64,000 bases of DNA from Methanoregula sp. SKADARSKE-2 (GTDB taxonomy: Archaea > Halobacteriota > Methanomicrobia > Methanomicrobiales > Methanospirillaceae), in the NCBI GenBank assembly GCA_030919125.1, contig CP121470.1, forward strand, positions 62,001-126,000, read 5' to 3'. Shown here piece by piece: positions 54,424 through 62,699 of this stretch (the stretch's first letter is position 1; each line of letters begins with the position of its first letter). Both the position numbers and the translations under genes were made by a program. The notes beneath the pieces were generated by a model. It was given only the letters and a program-made list of their open reading frames with translations. It was not told the DNA's origin and ran no database searches.

Positions 54424-56523
54424 ATGCCAGAAGAATACGCGATTACGGATCCCGCTCTCTACACCAACCGGGAGATCGGCTGGCTCTCGTTCAACCGGCA
54501 CGTTCTTGACGAGGCAAAGGATGACCGCCACCCGTTGCTGGAGAGGGTAAAATTCCTTGCGATCTTTGCCAACAACCTCGACGAATTTTTTATGATCCGG
54601 GTCTCGGGTCTCCAGCGCCAGCTGACAAAAGGGGTCCTGAAGGCACCGCCGGATGGTATGACCCCTGCACAGCAGCTCGATGCCCTCCAGAGGACGCTCC
54701 TCCCGGATCTCGATGAACAGGCCCGCACCTGGAAGGAGGAGATTCACCCCCTGCTTGCCGCGTCGGGGATCCACATCCACAAGTACGACAGTCTTGATCC
54801 CCGCCAGAAGGAAGTGATGCACCGGCTTTTCATGGATGAGATCTTCCCGGTCTTGACACCGCTTGCATTCGACAGCTCCCACCCGTTCCCCTTTATCTCT
54901 AACCTCTCCCTTAACCTTGCTATCATCGTCCGTGACCAGAAGCAGAAGGAATTTTTTGCCCGTGTCAAGGTACCTTCGAACCTCTTCTCCCGGCTGGTCC
55001 GGGTACCGGATGAGAGGGACGCTGGCCATGGCGACGATTCGTGCGTTCATTTCGTCTACCTTGAAGATATCATCGCCGCCAATGTAACTGCGCTCTTTCC
55101 GGGTATGGAGGTCGTTGCAGCCTACCCGTTCCGTATTACCCGGGACGCGGATCTGGAGATTGAAGTCGACGAAGCATCGGATCTGCTCACCACAGTCGAG
55201 GAGATCATGGAACAGCGTGCCCGGGGTAAACCCGTCAGGATTGAGGTCGACAGCTCCATGACCGCCACAATCTGCCACATGCTCGAGACCAAACTGGGCG
55301 TACCTTCCTTCATGCTCTACCGTGTGGCTCACCCGGTTGGGATGGCAGATCTTATGCAGCTCCTCTCGCTCGATCGCCCGGATCTCAAGGATGCACCGTT
55401 TGCACCTGCCCTGCCGCCCGAACTCGGCGAGGACCGAGATATCTTCTCGGCGATCCGGAGGCACGATATTCTCCTCTATCATCCGTACGACAGTTTCTCC
55501 CCCATGGTCAATTTCATCCAGCAGGCTGCCCACGACCCCGATGTTCTTGCGATCAAGATAACCCTGTACCGGACCGGGGCAAACTCCCCCGTTGTCAAAG
55601 CCCTGATGGAGGCACGGGAGAACGGGAAAGCGGTTGCAGCCCTCATCGAGCTCAAGGCCCGGTTCGATGAAGAGAACAATATCGGCTGGGCCCGCGCGCT
55701 CGAAAGCCAGGGTGTCCATGTGGTGTACGGGGTAGTCGGGCTGAAAGTCCATGCCAAACTCTGTATGGTCGTGCGCAGGGAAAAGGATGGTATCCGCAGG
55801 TACATGCATCTCGGTACCGGCAATTACAATGCATCCACGAGCCGGATCTACACCGATTTTGGCCTTTTCACCTGCGACCGGGAGATCGGGGAGGACATCT
55901 CAGAGCTCTTCAACTTCCTGACCGGGTACGCGAGGATCGAACATTACCGGAAACTTCTTGTTGCGCCGGTCACGCTCCGGAGATCGATCATCGGGAAGAT
56001 AGAGCGCGAGATGGATCGGCAGAAGACCCATGGGGACGGGTACCTGATGTTCAAGATGAATGCACTCGTTGACCCGGTCTGTATCGCTGCGCTTTACCGG
56101 GCATCGCAGGCGGGCGTAAGGATCGAGTTACAGATCCGAGGCATCTGCTGCCTGAAACCCGGAATACCGGGTGTTAGCGAGACCATACGCATGAGTGCAA
56201 TCGTCGGCCGCTTCCTTGAACATGCCCGGATATACTACTTTCACAATGGCGGGGATGCGGAGATCTTCCTTGGAAGTGCCGACCTGATGCCCCGCAATCT
56301 CGATCGCAGGGTCGAGGTGCTTTATCCTATCCAGAATCCACGGATACGGACGGTCCTCACCGAGAGTATTATCCCGGCCCAGCTGAACGATACTGAAAAA
56401 CTCCGGATTCTCACGCCAGAGGGAACCTACACGCGGGCCACTCCTCAGGCCGGAAAAGAACCTCTGGGTGTGCAGTCATGGCTCCTCTCGCATCGTGGAT
56501 CGTGGTATGATGCCGGATCCTGA
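54424..56523 (+). CDS. ppk1: Polyphosphate kinase 1
   Basis: A 699-residue PPK1 that makes polyphosphate from ATP, reversibly. The N-terminal helical domain has NREIGWLSFNRHVLDEA and IFANNLDEFFMIRVSG. The catalytic phospholipase-D-like half contains IKITLYRTGANSPVV, GLKVHAKLCMVVRRE with the phosphorylated His, and GTGNYNASTSRIYTDFGLF. It is the first gene of a tight operon with a CHAD-HD protein and ppx. Length and motifs are complete. Confidence 0.97.
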   Translation: MPEEYAITDPALYTNREIGWLSFNRHVLDEAKDDRHPLLERVKFLAIFANNLDEFFMIRVSGLQRQLTKGVLKAPPDGMTPAQQLDALQRTLLPDLDEQARTWKEEIHPLLAASGIHIHKYDSLDPRQKEVMHRLFMDEIFPVLTPLAFDSSHPFPFISNLSLNLAIIVRDQKQKEFFARVKVPSNLFSRLVRVPDERDAGHGDDSCVHFVYLEDIIAANVTALFPGMEVVAAYPFRITRDADLEIEVDEASDLLTTVEEIMEQRARGKPVRIEVDSSMTATICHMLETKLGVPSFMLYRVAHPVGMADLMQLLSLDRPDLKDAPFAPALPPELGEDRDIFSAIRRHDILLYHPYDSFSPMVNFIQQAAHDPDVLAIKITLYRTGANSPVVKALMEARENGKAVAALIELKARFDEENNIGWARALESQGVHVVYGVVGLKVHAKLCMVVRREKDGIRRYMHLGTGNYNASTSRIYTDFGLFTCDREIGEDISELFNFLTGYARIEHYRKLLVAPVTLRRSIIGKIEREMDRQKTHGDGYLMFKMNALVDPVCIAALYRASQAGVRIELQIRGICCLKPGIPGVSETIRMSAIVGRFLEHARIYYFHNGGDAEIFLGSADLMPRNLDRRVEVLYPIQNPRIRTVLTESIIPAQLNDTEKLRILTPEGTYTRATPQAGKEPLGVQSWLLSHRGSWYDAGS

Positions 56524-58117
56524 TTCCCTCCCTGCCGGTGCGGGTACCTGCTGGTTTGGGACCGTGCGCCTCCAGCCCCTCCTTACCGCGTTCATCAAAG
56601 AAGTTGATGGTGTAAAAACGAGCGATGATATCGAATACATCCATCGCATGCGCGTGGCCTCCCGACGTCTCCGGGCTGCGCTCCCGCTCTTTGCCCCCTG
56701 CTTTCCTCCACGACAATACAGGATATGGATGGAAGAACTCCGGAAGATAACCCAGTCTCTGGGGGAGGCCCGGGATACCGATGTCCAGATAGATTTTCTG
56801 AAATCTTCCATCAAACGAAACCGGAAAGGGAGGGGCGGACCTGTCGATGAGATCGCCGATCCGCTCACCCGGGAGATGGAGGTCTTTCTCACTGCCCTGA
56901 CCCGGAGACGCGCAAAACTCCAGAAGCGTGTCGTAACCGCGCTGGATGCCTTCCAGAAAAGCGGGGTTCTTGAAGAGATGCAATCGGCGCTCACCGCTTT
57001 GTCGTCTGAAACACGCCAGACTCCGCGGAGAGCGGCTGCTGCGGGCGTTCCCGCAGTAGCAGCTGAGCGGATCGGCAGGAGGCTTGACACCCTGCTAGGA
57101 TATGAGCCGTATCTCTCTGATCCCGATGCCATCGCCGAGCATCATCAGATGCGGATTGCTGGGAAAAAACTCAGGTATACTATCGAAGTCTACAGCCCGG
57201 TTTACCGGCTGGGACTGGACAAGTTCCTGGTCCGGGTAAAGAAAGTCCAGGAGATTCTTGGCGATATTCATGATTGCGACGTATGGATCGATACCCTTAC
57301 GGCAATGATCGTCAGCGAGCGGAGCCGTACACGTTCCGGCACCGGGAAAGATGACGCCTCCCCGCACACCCTCACCGGGATCCGCATGTTTCTTCATGAA
57401 CGGGAGGAGCAACGGCACATTCTCCACCGGAAGATGATCCTGTACTGGAGTTCACTTGGACGGGCAGGGATCTGGGATGAATTTAGGAGTGCGCTCTTCG
57501 ATGGACGGAAAGCCGTTTTCTCTCTCCCCCAAAATCTCCCCGAGGAGAGTGTCCGGCCGTCCGTTCTGTTATCTGCCGGGGACGAACCGTCCATGGTCAG
57601 CCATGCCCTCCAGGTAACCCGGCTCTCGCTTGACCTCTTCGACCAGACCCGTGAGCTTCATAACCTGGGTTCCCGGGAGCGCTTCCTCCTGGAATGTGCA
57701 GGAATGCTCCACGATATCGGGTGGAAATTCGGCCGGAGAGGCCACCAGGTCATGAGCAGGGAGATGATCCTCCGTGACGAGCATCTCTCCTTCGATCTCC
57801 GTGATCGCTCGGTTATCGGCGTCATCGTCTCCGCCCACCGTAAAAGATTAAAAATACAGAGCGATATCCTCTATTCGCTCCTCATGAGCGCAACGGAAAA
57901 AAATGTAACCAAGACGCTTGCGGCGCTCCTCCGGTTTGCGGATGGTATGGATCCCCGTCACGATGGGGCGGTTGAGTCCATTGTGTGTGCGATTGGTCAG
58001 GGCGAGATCCGGGTAGAGCTGAAAGCAACCGGAGATATCCCGCTTGAGAGAGCACGTGCCCTTGCGAAATCGGATCTCATCTCGGAAGTGTTCGCGCGAA
58101 AGGTGGTGATCCTGTGA
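56507..58117 (+). CDS. CHAD domain fused to a Ppx-like HD domain
   Basis: About 536 residues. The N-terminal CHAD helical bundle (about 15-310) shows YIHRMRVASRRLRAALPLF and HHQMRIAGKKLRYTIEVY, the conserved basic residues that bind polyphosphate. The C-terminal part (about 355-530) is HD-like with MVSHALQVTRLSLDLF, CAGMLHDIGWKFGRRGHQ and ALLRFADGMDP, resembling the HD half of Ppx/GppA. It overlaps ppk1 by 17 bases and ppx by 4. It probably binds polyphosphate and may hydrolyse it or regulate the two enzymes (inference). The tandem ATG leaves a one-codon doubt at the start. Confidence 0.85.
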   Translation: MMPDPDSLPAGAGTCWFGTVRLQPLLTAFIKEVDGVKTSDDIEYIHRMRVASRRLRAALPLFAPCFPPRQYRIWMEELRKITQSLGEARDTDVQIDFLKSSIKRNRKGRGGPVDEIADPLTREMEVFLTALTRRRAKLQKRVVTALDAFQKSGVLEEMQSALTALSSETRQTPRRAAAAGVPAVAAERIGRRLDTLLGYEPYLSDPDAIAEHHQMRIAGKKLRYTIEVYSPVYRLGLDKFLVRVKKVQEILGDIHDCDVWIDTLTAMIVSERSRTRSGTGKDDASPHTLTGIRMFLHEREEQRHILHRKMILYWSSLGRAGIWDEFRSALFDGRKAVFSLPQNLPEESVRPSVLLSAGDEPSMVSHALQVTRLSLDLFDQTRELHNLGSRERFLLECAGMLHDIGWKFGRRGHQVMSREMILRDEHLSFDLRDRSVIGVIVSAHRKRLKIQSDILYSLLMSATEKNVTKTLAALLRFADGMDPRHDGAVESIVCAIGQGEIRVELKATGDIPLERARALAKSDLISEVFARKVVIL

Positions 58118-59703
58118 GATCGAAAAAGCCTGATCCGGCCGGCCGGATTGTATCGTTCCTGGATATCGGGACAAATTCAGTTCGCCTGCTGATCGTCCGG
58201 CTCAATCCGAATCAATCCTATACCATCCTCTCCCGCCAGAAACAGCAGGTACGGCTGGGCGAAGGAGAGTTTGATGACGAGGAGATAACCCCGGAAGCAA
58301 CCGAGCGGGTAGTCACGGTCTGCAAGCGACTCGAAGAACTCGGGCGTGCATTCAATACCGAGGAATTTGTTGCGGTGGCAACCTCAGCCCTGCGGGAAGC
58401 TGCCAACCAGAATGAGATCCTGCACCGGCTCCGGCTCGAATCCCAGATTGATGTCCGGGTTATATCCGGCCGCGAGGAGGCGCGACTGATCTTTCTTGGG
58501 GTGGCAAGTGCCACCCCCATCGGAGACAAAAAGGCGTTGTTCATCGATATCGGCGGAGGGAGCACCGAGATCGCGGTCGGCGACGAACGGGACTATACAT
58601 TCCTGGAGAGTTTCAAGCTCGGCGCGATCCGTCTCTCCAATATTTACCTGCCCCGCAACCAGACCGGTCCGGTTCCTTCGGATCTGTACAGGAAAATCCA
58701 GCGGCATATTAAGAACAGCATAGTCCAGTCTCTCGGTGAGATTCAAAAGCACGCTCCAGAGCTTGCAATCGGCAGCTCCGGTACCATCATGAACCTTGCG
58801 GAGATCGCCCGGAGAGCGTTTCCGCATACCGGCGAGGCGCAGACCTCCACCCTCTCCGCTAAAGATCTCCGGAAAGTCATCGATCACCTCTGTTCCCTTC
58901 CCCTGGAACAACGCCGGAAAGTGCCGGGCATCAATCCCGAGCGCGCAGATATTATCATTGGCGGTGCCGCGATACTCGACGTATTCATGAGAGAGCTCTC
59001 GCTCGATTCCATAACGATCACGACCCGTGGATTGCAGGACGGGCTCCTTGTCGACTATCTCTCAAGAATGGATGCTTTCCCCCTTCTCGGTGAACTATCT
59101 CCACGGGAGCGGAGTGTCCTCCAGCTGGGGAGATCCTGTGGGATCAACGAGGTCCATGCCCGGACGGTTACAAGTCTTGCCCTCGACCTCTTTGACAGCG
59201 CCCGGGAGATCGGACTTCATACGCTGGGCGATCACGAACGGGAACTTCTCGAATACGGAACCTTTCTTCACGATGTCGGCTCGTTCATCTCCTACACCAA
59301 CCATCATGCCCATTCCTATTACCTTATCCGGAATTCCGAGATCCTCGGGTTCGACCAGAAAGAAGTCACAATTATCGCCAACCTCGCCCGGTTCCACCGG
59401 AAAAAAGCCCCGCGCAAGAAGGATCCAGAGATTCTTGAACTGGATCCCCAGGAGCGCGAGCTGATGCGAACGCTCGCCATGTTCCTCCGTCTGGCCGAGA
59501 GCCTTGACCGCAGTCATGCCGCCCTTATCCAGCAGGTCAGGTTCACATCCTCAAACCGGGAAGAAGTTCACCTTGAAGTTATTGCCCGCGGGGACTGCCA
59601 CCTGGAGATCTGGGGGATTGAAGGGGAGAGAAAGGCGTTTGAGAAGGCTTTCGGGAAGAGACTGGTCTTCACCGTTACCGGGGCCGCAAATGAACCCGGC
59701 TAG
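58114..59703 (+). CDS. ppx: Exopolyphosphatase/GppA-family phosphatase
   Basis: A 529-residue Ppx/GppA protein. The actin-like ATPase fold has FLDIGTNSVRLLIVR, VATSALREAANQ, ALFIDIGGGSTEIAVG and AIGSSGTIMNLAEI. A C-terminal HD-type domain follows (ELLEYGTFLHDVGSF, NHHAHSYYLIRN, LRLAESLDRSHAALI). It removes terminal phosphate from polyphosphate or degrades (p)ppGpp-like nucleotides. The ATG overlaps the CHAD-HD stop. A terminator-like hairpin lies about 80 bases downstream. Confidence 0.95.
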   Translation: MRSKKPDPAGRIVSFLDIGTNSVRLLIVRLNPNQSYTILSRQKQQVRLGEGEFDDEEITPEATERVVTVCKRLEELGRAFNTEEFVAVATSALREAANQNEILHRLRLESQIDVRVISGREEARLIFLGVASATPIGDKKALFIDIGGGSTEIAVGDERDYTFLESFKLGAIRLSNIYLPRNQTGPVPSDLYRKIQRHIKNSIVQSLGEIQKHAPELAIGSSGTIMNLAEIARRAFPHTGEAQTSTLSAKDLRKVIDHLCSLPLEQRRKVPGINPERADIIIGGAAILDVFMRELSLDSITITTRGLQDGLLVDYLSRMDAFPLLGELSPRERSVLQLGRSCGINEVHARTVTSLALDLFDSAREIGLHTLGDHERELLEYGTFLHDVGSFISYTNHHAHSYYLIRNSEILGFDQKEVTIIANLARFHRKKAPRKKDPEILELDPQERELMRTLAMFLRLAESLDRSHAALIQQVRFTSSNREEVHLEVIARGDCHLEIWGIEGERKAFEKAFGKRLVFTVTGAANEPG

Positions 59704-59784
59704 CACCCCTTTTCGGTTTCCTCCGGGTTCTGTCCGCTCGCACCCTCGCACCGGCAAGGTGCTGATCGGTTGAGTTGTACACAA

Positions 59785-59805
59785 AAATCCGTCGGGATTT
59801 TTTTT
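59785..59805 (+). terminator. Hairpin and T-run ending the polyphosphate operon
   Basis: AAATCC(GTCG)GGATTT forms a 6-bp stem and merges into a run of eight T residues. It lies about 80 bases after the ppx stop and fits termination of the ppk1-CHAD/HD-ppx transcript, since archaeal polymerase stops mainly at T-runs. Confidence 0.6.
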
Positions 59806-60402
59806 AAATAATGTCCCGGATTCATGCTACCGTATGGCGAACGGTTATTCCGGGTTTTGCGCACGGGGGAATTGTTATGATCCTCCGATTTTTCCTTGAG
59901 GCCTCAACTGCTTCGGGCGAAGAGAGCAAGTCCGGATGGTCGATGAGTTTCCCGGGTTGCCGGGGATTTTATCGTGCGACCCGATCTCTCCACGCGCCCA
60001 AGACAGCACGAAGCCGGACTTCCCCTCCTTATGGTGCCATCGGGTCTTACAAGAACGATCTCGCCATCGCTGATCTAGCCGCAAAGGATCGAATCTGCGC
60101 AAACCAGAGCCGGGATCCGGATCGATCCAGGCCGGGACATCTCCGGATCGTCCAGCCGAAGGGTCAGTTCCGGGGGATATCCCGCTATCCAAAATCGGCA
60201 TTCACCTCCCGCCAGCGCCTGCAGATCCGCCGGTGAAGATCTGCCTGAGACACGGTCGGGATTGAAGGGCAGAGAGGTGCCCGCTTTAGGCAGGAGATTG
60301 AATCGGAACCGTTGGCAAGGAGAGTGTGGGGACGGGTTGGGGACGATCTGAATCAAAAATCGTGCCGGGTAAAAGTCATGAAGAAGAGAGTATCAGGGGA
60401 TC
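59806..60402. other. Intergenic region, no supported gene
   Basis: About 600 bases between convergent operons. Frames on both strands (for example 59811-60236 plus) lack motifs and overlap each other. Nothing else is recognised. Confidence 0.5.
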
Positions 60403-61746
60403 TTATTCGCCTTTCAGCATCCGGTCAATGGCATGAGCCGCCTTCTTTGCCGTACCCATTGCAAGGATGACAGTTGCAGCCCCTGTTGCGACATCGCCGC
60501 CAGCATAAACGTGACGGAGAGTTGTCTTACCTTCAGGGCTGACCTCGAGGTTGCCGCGTCTCCCCCGCTTCAGCTCGGGCATCTCGCTGATGAGGAGCGG
60601 GTTTGGTCCCTGACCTATCGCCTCAATAAAGAGATCGGCATCGATCGTAAAGGTGCTCCCCTCAACCGGCGCAGGTTCCGGCCTTCCCGAGGCATCAAGA
60701 GCGCACATCTCCATCCGGACACATTCGACGCCGGTCATAACCTGATCCCCGATTATCCTCACCGGGTTCGCACACATCAAAAACTCGATCCCCTCTTCCC
60801 TGGCTCGGGCAGTCTCGGCAGCACGGGCCGGGAGATCTTCCTCGCGCCTGCGATAGACAAGTGTCACTTTCCCGCCAAGCCGGAGGGCTACGCGTGCCGC
60901 ATCCATCGCCACATTCCCCCCGCCCGCAACGACAACCCGGCTCCCTCTCTTTACCGGTGTATCGAAGACCGGGAACTTGTCGGCCCGCATCAGGTTGACC
61001 CTAGTCAGAAATTCGTTTGCCGAGTAGACGCCCGGGAGATGCTCGCCCGGAAGTCCCATCAGGTAAGGGAGGCCCGCCCCGGTCCCGATGAAGACGGCAT
61101 CATACGCGAGAAGCTCCTCCCGGGACACGCTCCGCCCGACAAGATGGTTGAGCTTAAGCCCGACGCCAAGGGCAAGAACTGCATTGATCTCGGCCGAAAC
61201 GATCTCCTTTGGCAACCGGAAGGCCGGAATACCGTACATCAGAACGCCGCCGGCTTCGTGGAGAGATTCAAAAAGAGTTACCGCGTGGCCGGCCCGGGCG
61301 AGCTCGGCTGCCGCGGTAAGGCCTGCCGGCCCGGCCCCGACAACCGCAACGCTTCGCCCGGTCGCGGCTTTTTTTTGGGGGGGGGTAGTCCCATGGGCCC
61401 GTTCATAGTCGGCAACGAACCGTTCCAGTGCCCCGACCGCGACAGGCTTGCCCTTCTTCCCGAGGAGGCAGAGCCCCTCGCACTGGGACTCCTGCGGGCA
61501 GACCCGACCTGCTATCGCCGGGAGAATATTCTGCTCCTTGATGATTGCGACCGCTCTCTTAAAGTTCCCGGCCGCGACTTCCGTAAGGAAAGCCGGGATC
61601 TCGATATTGACCGGGCAGCCGGTGACACAGAGCGGTCTCTTGCACTGGAGGCAGCGGTCTGCCTCTGCCATCGCCTCTTCCGGCGAGAAGCCGTTGTCGA
61701 TCTCGGCGAAATCCTGGATGCGCTGCTCGACCGGACGATCACGCAT
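60403..61746 (-). CDS. gltA: NADPH-dependent glutamate synthase small-subunit-type flavoprotein (GltA/SudA/NfnB-like)
   Basis: About 447 residues. The N-terminal iron-sulfur region has CLQCKRPLCVTGCPVNI and CPQESQCEGLC. FAD loop VAVVGAGPAGLTAAAEL and NAD(P) loop VVVAGGGNVAMDAARVAL follow, with a C-terminal YAGGDVATGAATVILAMG. In methanogens it works with the upstream SudB-like subunit in NADPH/ferredoxin electron transfer, or as glutamate synthase. I start at the ATG at 61744-61746, inside the end of the upstream gene, because the fold begins there; the frame is open for eight more codons. Confidence 0.9.
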   Translation of the reverse strand: MRDRPVEQRIQDFAEIDNGFSPEEAMAEADRCLQCKRPLCVTGCPVNIEIPAFLTEVAAGNFKRAVAIIKEQNILPAIAGRVCPQESQCEGLCLLGKKGKPVAVGALERFVADYERAHGTTPPQKKAATGRSVAVVGAGPAGLTAAAELARAGHAVTLFESLHEAGGVLMYGIPAFRLPKEIVSAEINAVLALGVGLKLNHLVGRSVSREELLAYDAVFIGTGAGLPYLMGLPGEHLPGVYSANEFLTRVNLMRADKFPVFDTPVKRGSRVVVAGGGNVAMDAARVALRLGGKVTLVYRRREEDLPARAAETARAREEGIEFLMCANPVRIIGDQVMTGVECVRMEMCALDASGRPEPAPVEGSTFTIDADLFIEAIGQGPNPLLISEMPELKRGRRGNLEVSPEGKTTLRHVYAGGDVATGAATVILAMGTAKKAAHAIDRMLKGE

Positions 61747-62596
61747 GGCGTCCACTCCCCTTGCAGGCACACTGGTGCTCCTGGAAACGTTCGAGCGACT
61801 CCTTCTCTTCGAGCTGGTAAGTCCTCATCCGGAGCATCAATCCGTTAAAATCTACCTGGTGTGCGTCGAACTCCGGGCCATCGACACAGGCAAACTTCGT
61901 CTCCCCTCCGACCGTGACCCGGCAGGACCCGCACATGCCGGTGCCGTCGACCATGACCGGGTTGAGGCTGACAAATGTCCTGATCCCGGCATCACGCGTG
62001 GCCTCGCAGGTGACCTTCATCATAATGGCAGGCCCGATGATCCAGACCGCATCGATCTCTTCTTCTGCCATGACCTGCTTGAGCATGTCGGCCGCGAAGC
62101 CGTGGAAGCCCTTCGAACCGTCATCGGTCGTGATATGGAGCTCGTCGCATGCACCGGTCATCTCGTCTTCGAGGATGAGGAAGCTCGCATTCCGGGAACC
62201 GACAATGCCGATGACCCGGTTGCCCGCAGCCCGCAGCTCCCGGGCGATGATGGGGAGGCTGGCCGTCCCGACACCGCCCCCGACCAGCACGCAGGTACCA
62301 TACTTTTTGATCTCGCTTGGCTTTCCCAGCGGCCCGGCGATATCCTGGATATGATCGCCACCTCTAAGTGTCGATAAATGCGTGGTGGTCTTTCCGATGG
62401 CCATAAAAATGAGGCGTATCGAGTCGCCATCAACGGCTGAGATCGTGAGCGGGATACGCTCGCCTTTCTCGTCGATCCTGGATATGACAAACTGCCCTGC
62501 CTTTGCATGGTGGGCGACGTGGGGTGCACGCACCCAGATCTGGTGGATTTTATCGGCCAGCCGATCGCTCTTCTCAATAAGGAACAACCCGGTCAC
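61739..62596 (-). CDS. sudB: Ferredoxin-NADP reductase-type subunit (SudB/NfnA-like)
   Basis: A 285-residue FAD/NAD-binding protein of the dihydroorotate-dehydrogenase electron-transfer family. It has a beta-barrel FAD domain (residues 1-95; RIPLTISAVDG), a nucleotide domain with CVLVGGGVGTASLPIIARE, and a [2Fe-2S] site GTGMCGSCRVTV...FACVDGPEFD. It overlaps the GltA-like gene by 8 bases, giving the pair seen in NfnAB, the electron-bifurcating transhydrogenase, and in sulfide dehydrogenase. The exact reaction cannot be told from sequence. Confidence 0.9.
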   Translation of the reverse strand: MTGLFLIEKSDRLADKIHQIWVRAPHVAHHAKAGQFVISRIDEKGERIPLTISAVDGDSIRLIFMAIGKTTTHLSTLRGGDHIQDIAGPLGKPSEIKKYGTCVLVGGGVGTASLPIIARELRAAGNRVIGIVGSRNASFLILEDEMTGACDELHITTDDGSKGFHGFAADMLKQVMAEEEIDAVWIIGPAIMMKVTCEATRDAGIRTFVSLNPVMVDGTGMCGSCRVTVGGETKFACVDGPEFDAHQVDFNGLMLRMRTYQLEEKESLERFQEHQCACKGSGRHA

Positions 62597-62699
62597 TTCT
62601 CCTCTCTTTCATCACTATCTCACTCTCATCAGATCCGGTCTCAGATTTGTGTGTTGAATAATCGGGAATAGGATGCAGATGTATTCTCACTCATCCGAC

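Noticed and set aside
54361..55809. A 482-codon open frame antisense to ppk1
   Set aside because: It is a shadow of the polyphosphate kinase frame with no motif of its own.
60433..61848. A 471-codon open frame antisense to the GltA-like gene
   Set aside because: It has no protein family character, while the opposite strand has clear iron-sulfur, FAD and NAD motifs.
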